64,000 nt of DNA from Clostridia bacterium (GTDB taxonomy: Bacteria > Bacillota > Clostridia > Christensenellales > CAG-138), in NCBI GenBank assembly GCA_017545535.1, contig JAFWMS010000010.1, positions 1 through 64,000 on the forward strand, in the 5' to 3' direction. The notes under the pieces are model-generated. The model had not been told where the DNA came from. It did no database searches and worked only from the letters and a program-made list of their open reading frames with translations. Below are positions 25,469 to 34,411 of the stretch, one piece after another. The position numbers and the translations under genes were made by a program. The stretch's first letter is position 1, and every line of letters begins with the position of its first letter.

Positions 25469-25498
25469 ATGATACACTTCCCATCGTCCACCTGTCAA
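25469..25498 (-). promoter_or_regulatory. Promoter of the Na/Pi symporter gene
   Basis: TTGACA (25498-25493), 18 bases, TATCAT (25474-25469) on the minus strand. Confidence 0.65.
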
Positions 25499-25546
25499 GA
25501 AAAAGCGGCGGAGCCCTTCCCCGGGGCGAAAAAAGGCGATTACCGG

Positions 25547-25575
25547 TTGAAAGCGAGGGCCGGCTCTGGTATAAT
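25547..25575 (+). promoter_or_regulatory. Promoter of the lipoprotein-MBOAT-DHHW-pepT operon
   Basis: TTGAAA (25547-25552), 17 bases, TATAAT (25570-25575); divergent from the Na/Pi promoter. Confidence 0.75.
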
Positions 25576-25636
25576 CACTTATACTGGAATTTATCGACCG
25601 CCGACCCGTTCGCCGCAGCGGAAAAAGGAGAAAGAC

Positions 25637-26242
25637 ATGAAGCGCATCGTCATCATTTGCTTAGCCGCGCTGCTGCTCGCGGGCTGCGGGCAGCAGGAGC
25701 CGGCCGCTCCCCAGGTCCAGATGGATCAGCGGGCCGAGGCCGCCCCCACCGCCGAGCCCCCTGCGGCCACGGAAGCGCCCCGGGTAGAGACCGTCGTCGT
25801 AGCCCCCGCCGCGGAAGCGCCCACGGCAGAGCCGACAGCTGAACCTGCTTTGGCGGAGGCCGAGAGCCTGGTGAACAGGCTGGTGACCGCCTGGGAGAGC
25901 GCAGGCTTTTTGGAGGGGCTGTTCCCCTACACGGCGGAGGACGCCCTGGATTACTACGGCATCGACTTTTCCGCCTGTCGGGGCGGCGCGGCCTTCGCCG
26001 AATCCTCGGGCTACACCTGCGAAGCGGTGGTGCTGGAGGCCGACGGGCAGACCCTGGACCAGGCGGAATCCCTGCTCCAAAGCCATCTGGACGCCGTCAA
26101 GGCCCAGTTCCGCAGCTATGACGCCGACGCCCTGGCCCTGGCGGAGAAAGCCGTGCTCCTGCGGGAAGGGGACGTGGTGCTCTTTCTCATTTCCCCGAAC
26201 GCGGAGCAAATGACGGCCGTCTTTCGGGATCTGACGAAATAG
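25637..26242 (+). CDS. DUF4358 lipoprotein
   Basis: 201 residues. Signal peptide with lipobox LLLAGC (Cys near residue 17), then a Pro/Ala/Glu-rich linker (about 20-75), then a domain with FPYTAEDALDYYGID and a C-terminal HLDAVKAQFRSYDADAL...VVLFLISP segment, which matches DUF4358 as I know it. This domain travels with MBOAT acyltransferase and DHHW genes in Clostridia, exactly as here, so the three probably act together on an extracytoplasmic polymer. ATG 25637 has AAAGGAGAAAGAC upstream; long upstream in-frame extension lies over the promoter. Confidence 0.85.
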   Translation: MKRIVIICLAALLLAGCGQQEPAAPQVQMDQRAEAAPTAEPPAATEAPRVETVVVAPAAEAPTAEPTAEPALAEAESLVNRLVTAWESAGFLEGLFPYTAEDALDYYGIDFSACRGGAAFAESSGYTCEAVVLEADGQTLDQAESLLQSHLDAVKAQFRSYDADALALAEKAVLLREGDVVLFLISPNAEQMTAVFRDLTK

Positions 26243-26243
26243 C

Positions 26244-27638
26244 ATGGTCTTTTCGTCCCTCACATTTCTATTCGCCTTTTTGCCGGTCACGCTGCTGGGC
26301 TATCGGCTGTTGCCGAAGAAGCTGCGGATCGGCTTTCTGCTGCTCGCAAGCCTCGTGTTCTACGCCTGGGGGGAGCCCCTGTACGTGTTTTTGATGATCG
26401 GCTCCATCCTGGTCAACTGGCTTCTGGGCTTTCGTGTGGCGGGGGACGGGCCTCATAAAAAAGCCTTTTTGATCCTGTCCATAGGCTTCAATCTGCTGCT
26501 CCTGTTGGTTTTCAAATATACGGGCCTCATCTGGGATACGGTGAAGGGCCTGTTCCCGGCGCCCTTGTGCGAGAGGACCGTGGCCATCCGACTGCCCATC
26601 GGCATCTCCTTCTTCACCTTTCAGATCATGTCCTACGTGATCGACGTTTACCGGGGGAAAGCCAAGGCCCAGAAAAGCCCCGTCGTTTTCGGCGCCTATG
26701 TGTCCATGTTCCCCCAGCTCATCGCCGGTCCCATCGTCCGGTACGTGGATATCGAGGCGCAGCTGGACGCTCCGGATCTCTCCCTGGAGGGCCTTGCCGC
26801 CGGTGTGCGGCTGTTCGTGGTGGGGCTGGGGAAAAAGGTGCTCCTGGCTAACGGGGTGGCCGTCCTGTGGCGGGAGCTGTCCCAAATGCCCGGCGAAACC
26901 GGCATCCTGGGGGCCTGGGTGGGCATCGTGGCCTATACCTTCCAGATCTACTTCGACTTTTCCGGCTACTCCGACATGGCCTGCGGTCTGGGACGGATGC
27001 TGGGCTTCCGGTTCGTGGAGAACTTCCGTTACCCCTACGTCGCCGACAGCGTCACGGATTTCTGGCGGCGATGGCACATCAGCCTGTCCACCTGGTTCAG
27101 GGAGTACGTATATATCCCCCTGGGTGGCAACCGGCGGGGGCTCGGGCGGCAGATCGTAAATCTGCTGATCGTTTGGACCTTGACGGGTCTCTGGCATGGG
27201 GCCAGCTGGAACTTCCTCCTCTGGGGCCTCTACTACGGGGTACTGCTGATCCTGGAAAAGCTGTTTTTGGCGAAAGCGCTTCAACGGCTGCCCAGGCTTT
27301 TGCGGCAACTGCTGACCTTCCTGGCGGCGGCCCTGGGCTGGGGCATCTTCTACTTCACGAACTTCCACGCCCTGGGCGTCTATTTCGCCGCCCTGGTGGG
27401 CGTGGGGAATCCTGGGCTCCTCACGACCAGGGCCTGGGCCTGGGTGCTGGGATACCTGCCCCTGCTCCTGGTCTGCGCGGCGGCAGCCACGCCCTGGTGG
27501 GCAAATCTCGACAAGCGGTTCGGGCAAAAAAGGGCCTGGTCCTGGGTGCGCCTGATCCTGGGCGCGGGGCTGTTCCTGCTGTGTCTGGGGGCCCTGGCCT
27601 CCCAGAGCTACAACCCGTTCATCTATTTTCGATTCTGA
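26244..27638 (+). CDS. MBOAT-family O-acyltransferase (AlgI/DltB type)
   Basis: 464 residues with about ten membrane helices. YFDFSGYSDMACGLGRMLGF, DFWRRWHISLSTWFREYVYI, PLGGNRRG and the catalytic histidine in LWHGASWNF (His318) are the classical AlgI-type motifs. Such enzymes pass acetyl groups across the membrane to an extracytoplasmic acceptor used by an SGNH/DHHW-type partner; that partner is the next gene. Begins one base after the lipoprotein stop. The acceptor polymer (wall polysaccharide, teichoic acid or capsule) cannot be read from the sequence. Confidence 0.93.
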   Translation: MVFSSLTFLFAFLPVTLLGYRLLPKKLRIGFLLLASLVFYAWGEPLYVFLMIGSILVNWLLGFRVAGDGPHKKAFLILSIGFNLLLLLVFKYTGLIWDTVKGLFPAPLCERTVAIRLPIGISFFTFQIMSYVIDVYRGKAKAQKSPVVFGAYVSMFPQLIAGPIVRYVDIEAQLDAPDLSLEGLAAGVRLFVVGLGKKVLLANGVAVLWRELSQMPGETGILGAWVGIVAYTFQIYFDFSGYSDMACGLGRMLGFRFVENFRYPYVADSVTDFWRRWHISLSTWFREYVYIPLGGNRRGLGRQIVNLLIVWTLTGLWHGASWNFLLWGLYYGVLLILEKLFLAKALQRLPRLLRQLLTFLAAALGWGIFYFTNFHALGVYFAALVGVGNPGLLTTRAWAWVLGYLPLLLVCAAAATPWWANLDKRFGQKRAWSWVRLILGAGLFLLCLGALASQSYNPFIYFRF

Positions 27639-27650
27639 GGGGGTGAGGAT

Positions 27651-28769
27651 ATGAAGCAAAAACCGTTGGATATCGTCACCGTGGCCCTGTTCTCCCTGGT
27701 GCTGCTGGCCGTGCCCCTCTGCTGGCTTTTGTGCCCCCGCAAAACCTTCTCCGATGCCGAGCGTCGGTATCTCAGCGAGCCGCCCCGGCTTTCCGCCCAA
27801 AGGCTGAAGGATTGGAACTTCGACGACGCCGTGGAAACGTACCTGGCCGATCAGCTCCCCGGCCGAAACGCCCTGGTGGGCCTCGACGCCTACACAGTGC
27901 TGCTGTCAGGGCGGCAGGTGTCAAGGGAGATCTGGATGGACAGAGAAGGATTTCTGGTGGAGGAGCCTGTGAAGGCCGCCCCGGACCAGATCGAAAAGCG
28001 GCTGAACCGCATGGCCGCCCTGGGGGAGAAGACGGGCCTGCCCGTCTACGTCCTGGCCGTGCCCTCCACGGGCTACGTGCGCCGGGGGACCCTGCCCAAG
28101 GCCCTGGCGGCGCTGTATCCTGACGCGGGGTTGCTGCAGCAGATCGCCGACGCACCGGGCATCGTTCCCGTGCCGCTGGCGGAGACCTTTTTGAAGGAGG
28201 GCCAGGGCTGGTATTATCGAACGGATCACCACTGGACCGGGGCGGGCGCCTACGCCGCCTACCGGCTCTTTATGGAAGCCGCGGACCACGAGGCCCTCGC
28301 TTACGACGCCTTCTTTCACCACACCGTACCGGGCTACGTGGGCTCCACCCGCTCCCGCTCCGCCCTGTGGCTCACCCGGCCTGACACCCTGACCGTCGAC
28401 GAGCCCATGGACGCCCGGGTCACAGTCACCTTCTCCGACGACGAGAAGGTCTACGACAACCTGTTCTTCTTCGACCATCTCAAGGAGTACGACTGGTATC
28501 CCCTGTTCCTGGACGGCAACCACCCGGTGACCGTGGTGGAGAATGGGAGCGCCCCCGACGGTCCCACCCTGCTCATGGTCAAGGACTCCTTCGGGAACAC
28601 CCTGGCCCCCCTGCTGGTCCCTACCTACGGGCGGGTCGTGCTGGTGGACCCCCGCTATTATCGGGGGAGCGTGGCAGACCTGTGCAGCCGGTACGGGGCG
28701 GACGAGATCCTGTTCTGCTACTCCCTGGAACGCATCTGCACCGATCTGAGCCTTTCCGTTTTGAAGTAA
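27651..28769 (+). CDS. DHHW-family protein (AlgJ/AlgX-like O-acetyltransferase partner)
   Basis: 372 residues. One N-terminal membrane anchor (VALFSLVLLAVPLCWLL, residues 8-26), then an SGNH-like extracytoplasmic domain: ENYLADQLPGRN-type segment, YVLAVPSTGY, the DHHW signature Asp192-His193-His194-Trp195 in RTDHHWTGAGAYAAY, and LLMVKDSFGNTLAP, which holds the catalytic Ser. It should transfer the acetyl group delivered by the MBOAT protein. Starts 12 bases after it with GAGGGGGTGAGG. Acceptor unknown. Confidence 0.9.
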   Translation: MKQKPLDIVTVALFSLVLLAVPLCWLLCPRKTFSDAERRYLSEPPRLSAQRLKDWNFDDAVETYLADQLPGRNALVGLDAYTVLLSGRQVSREIWMDREGFLVEEPVKAAPDQIEKRLNRMAALGEKTGLPVYVLAVPSTGYVRRGTLPKALAALYPDAGLLQQIADAPGIVPVPLAETFLKEGQGWYYRTDHHWTGAGAYAAYRLFMEAADHEALAYDAFFHHTVPGYVGSTRSRSALWLTRPDTLTVDEPMDARVTVTFSDDEKVYDNLFFFDHLKEYDWYPLFLDGNHPVTVVENGSAPDGPTLLMVKDSFGNTLAPLLVPTYGRVVLVDPRYYRGSVADLCSRYGADEILFCYSLERICTDLSLSVLK

Positions 28770-28778
28770 GGAGACCCC

Positions 28779-30029
28779 ATGGAAAAGATGCCCTTCTATG
28801 CCCAGGTCCGGGACCGGCTCCTCCGGTACGCTCGGGTGGACACCCAGTCCGCCCGGGAGAGCGACACCGTGCCCACCACCCGAAAACAGTTCGATCTGGC
28901 GTATCTGCTGCGGGACGAGCTTAAAGAAATGGGCGCGTCGGAGGTATGGCTGGACGAGGAGAAGTGCGTCCTCTACGCCGCCGTCCCCGCCACGGCGTCC
29001 CAGGGCATGCCCTTCGGCATCGTGACCCACATGGACACGGCCCCCGACGCCCCGGGGGCGGGCTGCCGGCCCTGGGTGCTAAAAGCCTACGACGGCGGGG
29101 ACATTCGGCTGAACGAAGCGCTGGGCATCGTCATGAGCCCCAAAGAGTTCCCGAATCTGCTGAACTATGTGGGCCAGGATCTGATCCTCACCGACGGCAC
29201 CACCCTTTTGGGGGGCGACGACAAGGCGGCCATCGCCGCGGTCATGACCTTTGCGGAGCATCTGCTGCGCCATCCCAAGCTCCCCCACGGGCGGATCGCC
29301 CTGGCCTTCACCCCCGACGAGGAGGTGGGGGGCTTGGCAAAGGATCTGGACCTGGACCGCTTCGGGGCCAGGGTGGCCTACACCCTGGACGGGGACTATC
29401 TGGGCTACTACGAGAACGAGACCTTCAACGCCTCCCACGCCACCGTCGTTTTCACGGGCCGCAGCGTCCACACCGGCACGGCCAAGGGGATCATGATCAA
29501 CGCGGCGGATCTGGCCGCGGAGTTCGTCGCCCAACTTCCGCCCCGGGAGAAGCCTCAGTTCACCGAGGGCCGGGAGGGGTTCTTCCACCTGGTGTCCCTC
29601 CAGGCGGACGTGGAGCAGGCCCGGGTGGACCTGATCATCCGGGATCACGACGCAACCCTCTTCGCCCGGCGGGAGCAGCTCCTGCGGGACCTGGCGGACA
29701 AGATGGCCGAGGCCTACGGCCCGGACCGGGTGCGCCTCACCATCACCCCCACCTATCGGAACATGAAGGAGGTCATCGATCGATACCCCTTCCTCATCGA
29801 CAATTTGAAACAAGCTATCACCCTATCCGGGCTCACGCCCCGCTCCGTGGCCTTCCGGGGCGGCACCGACGGCTCCGCCCTCTCCCACCGGGGCCTCCCC
29901 TGCCCCAACCTGTCCGCAGGCTACGAAAACGCCCACGGCCGCTTCGAATTCGTTCCCATCCGGTCCATGGAAAAGAATGTGGAGATACTGCTCCATCTGG
30001 CAAGGCTTTTCGGAGAGATGCAAGCATAA
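28779..30029 (+). CDS. pepT: Peptidase T (tripeptide aminopeptidase)
   Basis: 416 residues, M20B family, standard length. IVTHMDTAPDAPG (zinc ligand His and Asp), LGGDDKAAIAAVM (bridging Asp), PDEEVGGLA (general-base Glu and zinc ligand Glu), YTLDGDYLGYYENETFNA and the late FRGGTDGSALSHRGLPCPN are all in place. Releases the N-terminal residue from tripeptides in the cytoplasm. Follows the DHHW gene by 9 bases, so it is cotranscribed although functionally unrelated; it fits a genome with two oligopeptide importers. Ends at the bidirectional terminator 30031-30059. Confidence 0.96.
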   Translation: MEKMPFYAQVRDRLLRYARVDTQSARESDTVPTTRKQFDLAYLLRDELKEMGASEVWLDEEKCVLYAAVPATASQGMPFGIVTHMDTAPDAPGAGCRPWVLKAYDGGDIRLNEALGIVMSPKEFPNLLNYVGQDLILTDGTTLLGGDDKAAIAAVMTFAEHLLRHPKLPHGRIALAFTPDEEVGGLAKDLDLDRFGARVAYTLDGDYLGYYENETFNASHATVVFTGRSVHTGTAKGIMINAADLAAEFVAQLPPREKPQFTEGREGFFHLVSLQADVEQARVDLIIRDHDATLFARREQLLRDLADKMAEAYGPDRVRLTITPTYRNMKEVIDRYPFLIDNLKQAITLSGLTPRSVAFRGGTDGSALSHRGLPCPNLSAGYENAHGRFEFVPIRSMEKNVEILLHLARLFGEMQA

Positions 30030-30030
30030 C

Positions 30031-30059
30031 AAAAAAGGAGGCAAAAGCCTCCTTTTTTT
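30031..30059. terminator. Bidirectional terminator between pepT and hypA
   Basis: AAAAAAGGAGGC (30031-30042), loop AAAA, GCCTCC followed by seven Ts (30047-30059); works for both convergent genes. Confidence 0.93.
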
Positions 30060-30068
30060 GCAGCATGC

Positions 30069-30413
30069 CTATTCCACTTCTATCTCCTTGATAATACACT
30101 CATTCCCTCGCAAAAGCCAGGTCTCCCCACTGTGGCAGTAGGGGCACTCCCGGCCGTATTGGACCGTTGGATAGGTTTTTTCGCAGGCGGAGCAGAAGGT
30201 CACGGCGGGGATGGTTTCCAACTCCAATTCCGCTGTTTCCAGGATGGGGTGACGCTTGCGGAAATAGTTCCAGCAGTCGGTGAAGTAGTCCGTCATGATG
30301 CCGGACACCTCCCCCACCTGCAGCGTCACCCGTAAGATCTTTTGGATTTCCTGCTCCTTAGCCGTCTCCTCCAGGGATTTGGCCAGGTGCAGGATGATGC
30401 CCATCTCGTGCAT
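30069..30413 (-). CDS. hypA: Hydrogenase/urease nickel chaperone HypA
   Basis: 114 residues, standard length. It starts MHEMGI with the conserved nickel-binding Met-His-Glu, continues with the LQVGEVSGIMTDYF segment, and has the zinc site FCSACEKTY...CPYCHS. HypA delivers Ni2+ with HypB during [NiFe]-hydrogenase (or other nickel enzyme) maturation. Its start is one base past the stop of the big Fe-S flavoprotein gene, and hypB lies upstream of that, so the three form one operon. No hydrogenase structural gene or hypCDEF is within the window. Confidence 0.93.
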   Translation of the reverse strand: MHEMGIILHLAKSLEETAKEQEIQKILRVTLQVGEVSGIMTDYFTDCWNYFRKRHPILETAELELETIPAVTFCSACEKTYPTVQYGRECPYCHSGETWLLRGNECIIKEIEVE

Positions 30414-30414
30414 A

Positions 30415-33336
30415 TCAGTCCTTCATGAGCTCCTGAATGTCCACGGCGTTGCCCGTGTGGGGATGAGTCTTGTGGAATTCCCGGGTGGCCCGGTTGTACG
30501 CCTTGCGCTTGCGGCGCATCTCTTTGGCCTCCTCGGAACCGCTGTGGGCGATGATCTTGAAAGCCCGTTTGGCGGCGTAACTCAGCAGGCCGCCCACCTT
30601 GTCCTCCGCTCGTCTGAGATCGGAGTTCTGGGGATGATCCCGCAGCAGATGGATGGCGTCGAATTCGCAGCGGGTGGTGCACAGACCGCAGCCGATGCAC
30701 TTGTTTTCGTCCACGATGGTGGCGCCGCAGCCCAGGCACCGGGCGGTCTCCGCCTTCACCTGTTCCTCGGTGAACACCAGCCGGTTGTCCGCAAAACCGT
30801 TCTTGTGATCGACGGTGGGGTCCACCGGCGGCACCTGCCGCTGGGCGTGGTCGTAGGAATCGATGGCGATGTTGTCCTTGTCCAGGGACTTGAAGTAGCG
30901 CCGATCCCGGCCCAGGGTCTGGGACACGCTGTTTTTAGATACGAACCGGGCCAGGGATTCCGCGGCCTCGTGGCCCTGGCCGATGGCGTCGATGACGAAC
31001 TTGGGGCCGGTGAACACATCTCCGCCCACGAAGATGGCGGGATCGTCGGTCTGATAGGTGAACTTGTCCGCCACAGGGTAGTTGCCATGCCAGAACTTCA
31101 CCCCCGTGCCCTCCAGAAGCTTGCCCCACTCGATGGCCTGGCCGATGGCAAAGACGATATGCTTCGCCTCCACGGTCACGGTCTCGTTTTCGTCATACTG
31201 GGGGTTGAACTTGCCGGTGGCCGGATCGATGGTGGCGGTGCAGCGCTTGAGGACGATGCCCTTCACCTTCCCCTCCCCGTCCACCAGGACCTCCTTCGGT
31301 CCCCAGGAGGGGCAGATCTTCACGTTTTCTTCCTCCGCCTCAGCGATCTCCTCCGGGGAGGCGGGCATGGTCTCCCGGCTCTCCAGGCAGAACATGGACA
31401 CCGTTTCGGCGCCCAGCCGATGGGCGGTCCGGGCGCAGTCGATGGCCACGTTGCCGCCGCCGATGATCACGGTGTCGCCCTCCAGCCTCCGACTGTTGTC
31501 GCCCAGCGCCTTTTCCAGGAACTTCACGGCGATCTCGGTGCCGGGGGCGGTGTCGTTTTTGACACCGGGGAGCTTGCCGCCCTGGCAGCCGATGGCAATG
31601 TAGAAGGCCTCGTAGCCCTGATCCTTCAGCTGCTGGATGGTGACGTCCTTACCCACCTCCACGCCGCAGCGGATCTCGGCGCCCAGGGCGCGGATGATGT
31701 CGATCTCCGCGTCCACCACCTGCTTGTCCAGCTTGAAGGCGGGGATGCCATAGGTCATCATGCCGCCGGGCTTGCTGTTCTTTTCAAAGACCGTGGGCCG
31801 ATAGCCCCGGCTGGCCAGATAGTAGGCGCAGGAAAGGCCCGCCGGGCCGCCGCCGATGATGGCGATCTTCTGAGGCCATTCCCCGGACACCCGGTTGATG
31901 ACCTTTTTGGGCACATAGCGGGTCTCGGCGTGCAGGTCCCGCTCGGCCAGGAACTTTTTCACGTCGTCGATGGCCACCGGCTTGTCGATGGTGCCCCGGG
32001 TGCAGGCGTCCTCACACCGCTTGTTGCACACCCGGCCGCAGATAGCGGGGAAGGGATTCTCCCGCTTGATGAGGGCCAGCGCCTCGTCATACCGACCTTC
32101 CCGGGCCATCTTCAGGTAGCCCTGGACGGGCACATGGGCGGGGCAGGCGGCCTTGCAGGGGGCGGAGCCGGTTTTATGGGTGTTGACCCGGGCGGTGTCC
32201 CGATAGTTTTCGTCCCAGGCGTACTTGCCCCAGCGGATCCTGTCGGGCAGCACGGACTTGGGGTACGCCACAGGCGTGCCGTCCTTCTGGCACAGCTTTT
32301 GGCCCAGCTTCAAAGCGCCGGCGGGGCACAGCTCCACGCAGCGGCCGCAGGCCACGCACTTTTCCTTATCCACCCGGGCGGTGAAGGCGCTCTTGGACAT
32401 GTTGGGGGTGTTGTACAGCAGGCTGGTCCTGAGGGCGTTGCAGATCTGCACGTTGCAGTTGCAGATATCGAAGATATGGTCCATGCCGTCGATGTTGGTG
32501 ATCTGGTGCACGTACCCGTTCTCCTCCGCCTTGCGCAGGATCTCCAGGGCCTCCTCCTTGGTGATATAGTGGGCCCGGCCCGTTTCCACGGTGTAGTCCG
32601 CCATATCGCCCACCTGGATGCACCAATCCTGTTCGTCGTCGGTGCAGCCCTCGCCCAGCATGGCCCGGGAGGCCCGGCAGGAGCAGATGCCCGCGGACAG
32701 ATGGCCGTCGTACTTCTGGAGCCAGTAGGAGATCTTCTCCACGTCGATGCTGGTGCGCTCCGCCTGGACCTCCTTCTCCACGGGGATCACATGCATGCCG
32801 ATGCCGTTGCCGCCGGGGCGGACCATGGAGGTAATGTGCTCCAGGGGCAAAAAGGTCATCCGCTCAAACATCTTGGCCACCGGCGGGTTCTTCTCGATCC
32901 GATCCACGGAGGAGTTGAACAGCTCCGCGCTGCCCGGCACAAAGTAGCTGGTGCGATAGCGGATCTCCTTGGGCGCGCCGGGGATGGGGCCGTTGTCGTC
33001 GTAGTGGTCGCCGTAGTCATACTCCACGAAGCCGTGAACGCACAGAAGGTCCAGCGTCTTTTTGAAGGTTTCGTCGTCCATGTCCCCGTTCTTTTCCCGC
33101 AGCTGCTCATAGGTATACCACTGGCGCTGCTTCATGGTCAGGGCGATGTCCACCTCGGGCTCAGTCAAAACCTCCCGAAGGCCCCAGTACTCCTCGTCCG
33201 TGGTCTTCAGACCAAAGAGCTTGTGAGGCACGTTGTCCGTGATGCGCCGGCCCAGCTCGGCATACTTTTTGTTGAGGACGGCCTCGCCGTCGTACTTGGA
33301 CTTGGTGCGGGGATTGGAATCATAGATCTCCGGCAT
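30415..33336 (-). CDS. Multidomain Fe-S flavoprotein oxidoreductase (GltD-like)
   Basis: 973 residues. Residues 1 to about 300 hold a region with a winged-helix-like start and Cys clusters (GICSCRAS, FDICNCNVQICN); then a 2x[4Fe-4S]-type motif CVACGRCVELCP (about 325); the N-terminal GltD domain (CKAACPAHVPVQGY, CGRVCNKRCEDAC); FAD-binding IIGGGPAGLSCAYYLASRGY; NAD(P)-binding IIGGGNVAIDCARTAHRLGA; and C-terminal CLGCGATIVDENKCIGCGLC clusters. This is an NAD(P)H-linked electron-transfer protein, soluble, no export signal. Between hypB and hypA it may be an electron-carrying subunit for a nickel enzyme encoded elsewhere; that is inference. Start ATG 33336 with AGGAGAATC upstream. Confidence 0.85.
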   Translation of the reverse strand: MPEIYDSNPRTKSKYDGEAVLNKKYAELGRRITDNVPHKLFGLKTTDEEYWGLREVLTEPEVDIALTMKQRQWYTYEQLREKNGDMDDETFKKTLDLLCVHGFVEYDYGDHYDDNGPIPGAPKEIRYRTSYFVPGSAELFNSSVDRIEKNPPVAKMFERMTFLPLEHITSMVRPGGNGIGMHVIPVEKEVQAERTSIDVEKISYWLQKYDGHLSAGICSCRASRAMLGEGCTDDEQDWCIQVGDMADYTVETGRAHYITKEEALEILRKAEENGYVHQITNIDGMDHIFDICNCNVQICNALRTSLLYNTPNMSKSAFTARVDKEKCVACGRCVELCPAGALKLGQKLCQKDGTPVAYPKSVLPDRIRWGKYAWDENYRDTARVNTHKTGSAPCKAACPAHVPVQGYLKMAREGRYDEALALIKRENPFPAICGRVCNKRCEDACTRGTIDKPVAIDDVKKFLAERDLHAETRYVPKKVINRVSGEWPQKIAIIGGGPAGLSCAYYLASRGYRPTVFEKNSKPGGMMTYGIPAFKLDKQVVDAEIDIIRALGAEIRCGVEVGKDVTIQQLKDQGYEAFYIAIGCQGGKLPGVKNDTAPGTEIAVKFLEKALGDNSRRLEGDTVIIGGGNVAIDCARTAHRLGAETVSMFCLESRETMPASPEEIAEAEEENVKICPSWGPKEVLVDGEGKVKGIVLKRCTATIDPATGKFNPQYDENETVTVEAKHIVFAIGQAIEWGKLLEGTGVKFWHGNYPVADKFTYQTDDPAIFVGGDVFTGPKFVIDAIGQGHEAAESLARFVSKNSVSQTLGRDRRYFKSLDKDNIAIDSYDHAQRQVPPVDPTVDHKNGFADNRLVFTEEQVKAETARCLGCGATIVDENKCIGCGLCTTRCEFDAIHLLRDHPQNSDLRRAEDKVGGLLSYAAKRAFKIIAHSGSEEAKEMRRKRKAYNRATREFHKTHPHTGNAVDIQELMKD

Positions 33337-33360
33337 AGTGATTCTCCTTTATGATATGTT

Positions 33361-34023
33361 TCAGTTCTCTTTGGTCTCGCGGACGGCCTTTTCCAGCCAG
33401 GCCTCCCATGCTTCAAAGCCCTCCCCCGTTTTGGCGGAGACCTCAAAGATCTCGATGTTGGGGTTCAGCCCCCTGGCCCGCCGCTTGCAGGCCTCAAAAT
33501 CGAAGTCGAAGTAGGGAGCCACGTCCGTCTTGGTCAGGATCAGCACGTCGCTGACCGTGAACATGAGGGGGTATTTGAGGGGCTTGTCGTCCCCCTCGGG
33601 CACGCTGAGGAGCATGACCCGCTTCTGGGCGCCGGTGTCGAACTCCGCGGGGCAGATCAGATTCCCCACGTTCTCCAACACCACCAAATCGAAACGTTCG
33701 TCCCCCAGCTCATCGAGGGCGGCCCGGGTCATGCCCGCATCCATGTGGCACATGCCGCCGGTGTGGGCCTGAACGGCCTTCGCCCCCAGCTTTTCGATGC
33801 GGACTGCGTCCACGTCTGAATCCACGTCCGCCTCCATGACCGCGATGTTAAACCGGTCCTTCAAATCCCGGATGGTTCGCTCCAGAAGGGTGGTCTTTCC
33901 CGCCCCGGGGGAGGCCATCAGATTGATGAGCAGGGTGCCTTTGTTCGTCAATTCCTTTCTCAAGATCGCCGCGTCCCGATCGTTGGAGGCGGTGACGGTC
34001 TCTTTCAGCTCGATGATCCGCAT
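33361..34023 (-). CDS. hypB: Hydrogenase nickel-incorporation GTPase HypB
   Basis: 220 residues. SIMIBI-class GTPase: P-loop MASPGAGKTT (Ala37-Thr44 region), EADVDSDVDAVRI, the Cys/His metal region GGMCHMDAGM, ENVGNLICPAEFD and the base-recognition LTKTDVAPYF. The histidine-rich N-terminal nickel store present in many HypB proteins is missing, so it is the short form. First gene of the hypB-flavoprotein-hypA operon with its own promoter at 34060-34088, divergent from thrS. Start ATG 34023 has GGGAGAG upstream. Confidence 0.94.
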   Translation of the reverse strand: MRIIELKETVTASNDRDAAILRKELTNKGTLLINLMASPGAGKTTLLERTIRDLKDRFNIAVMEADVDSDVDAVRIEKLGAKAVQAHTGGMCHMDAGMTRAALDELGDERFDLVVLENVGNLICPAEFDTGAQKRVMLLSVPEGDDKPLKYPLMFTVSDVLILTKTDVAPYFDFDFEACKRRARGLNPNIEIFEVSAKTGEGFEAWEAWLEKAVRETKEN

Positions 34024-34059
34024 ATATCTCTCCCTTCCCGGATACTGTCCGTATGTTTT

Positions 34060-34088
34060 ATTGTATCGAATTTTATCGAAAAGCGCAA
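34060..34088 (-). promoter_or_regulatory. Promoter of the hypB operon
   Basis: TTGCGC (34088-34083), 17 bases, TACAAT (34065-34060) on the minus strand. Confidence 0.65.
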
Positions 34089-34133
34089 GGCAAAACTGCT
34101 ATGACGGGTTTTCGTCTGTCGTTCGTTTTTGGC

Positions 34134-34161
34134 TTGACAGGGCGGCAATCCGTGGTATAAT
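34134..34161 (+). promoter_or_regulatory. thrS promoter
   Basis: TTGACA (34134-34139), 16 bases, TATAAT (34156-34161); start expected near 34168, ahead of the T-box. Confidence 0.85.
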
Positions 34162-34167
34162 GAATCC

Positions 34168-34387
34168 AATTTCGGGGATGACCCGGGAAGCAGTACCCTC
34201 AAAGGCTGTCCTTCCTCAGAGAGCGCGTTCACCGGCTGCAAGGCGCGCGGAGGGCAGGAGGCGAAGACCGCCCGGCGACTCGAAGGGGTCCGGCCCCATA
34301 TCGCCGGATGCGAGTGATAAACTTGGGTGGAACCGCGCAACCAAAGCGCCCCAGTGCTGAGAAAACAGCATTGGGGCTTTTAGTTTA
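34168..34387 (+). promoter_or_regulatory. T-box leader of thrS with terminator
   Basis: The T-box core GGGTGGAACCGCG is at 34326-34338, followed by the terminator: GCCCCAGTGCTG (34349-34360) with CAGCATTGGGGC (34367-34378) and TTTAGTTT. The distal stem I region has an AGAGAG motif (near 34220) and TGCAAGG loop. A GAAGACC segment puts a threonine ACC codon at 34267-34269 in the place of the specifier; this last point is tentative. Uncharged tRNA-Thr would stabilise the antiterminator and allow thrS transcription. Confidence 0.92.
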
Positions 34388-34411
34388 CATGAAGAAAGAG
34401 AGGAAACCAGT

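Noticed and set aside
30295..33354. 1019-codon plus-strand frame opposite the Fe-S flavoprotein gene
   Set aside because: Shadow frame; the minus strand contains intact Fe-S, FAD and NAD motifs.
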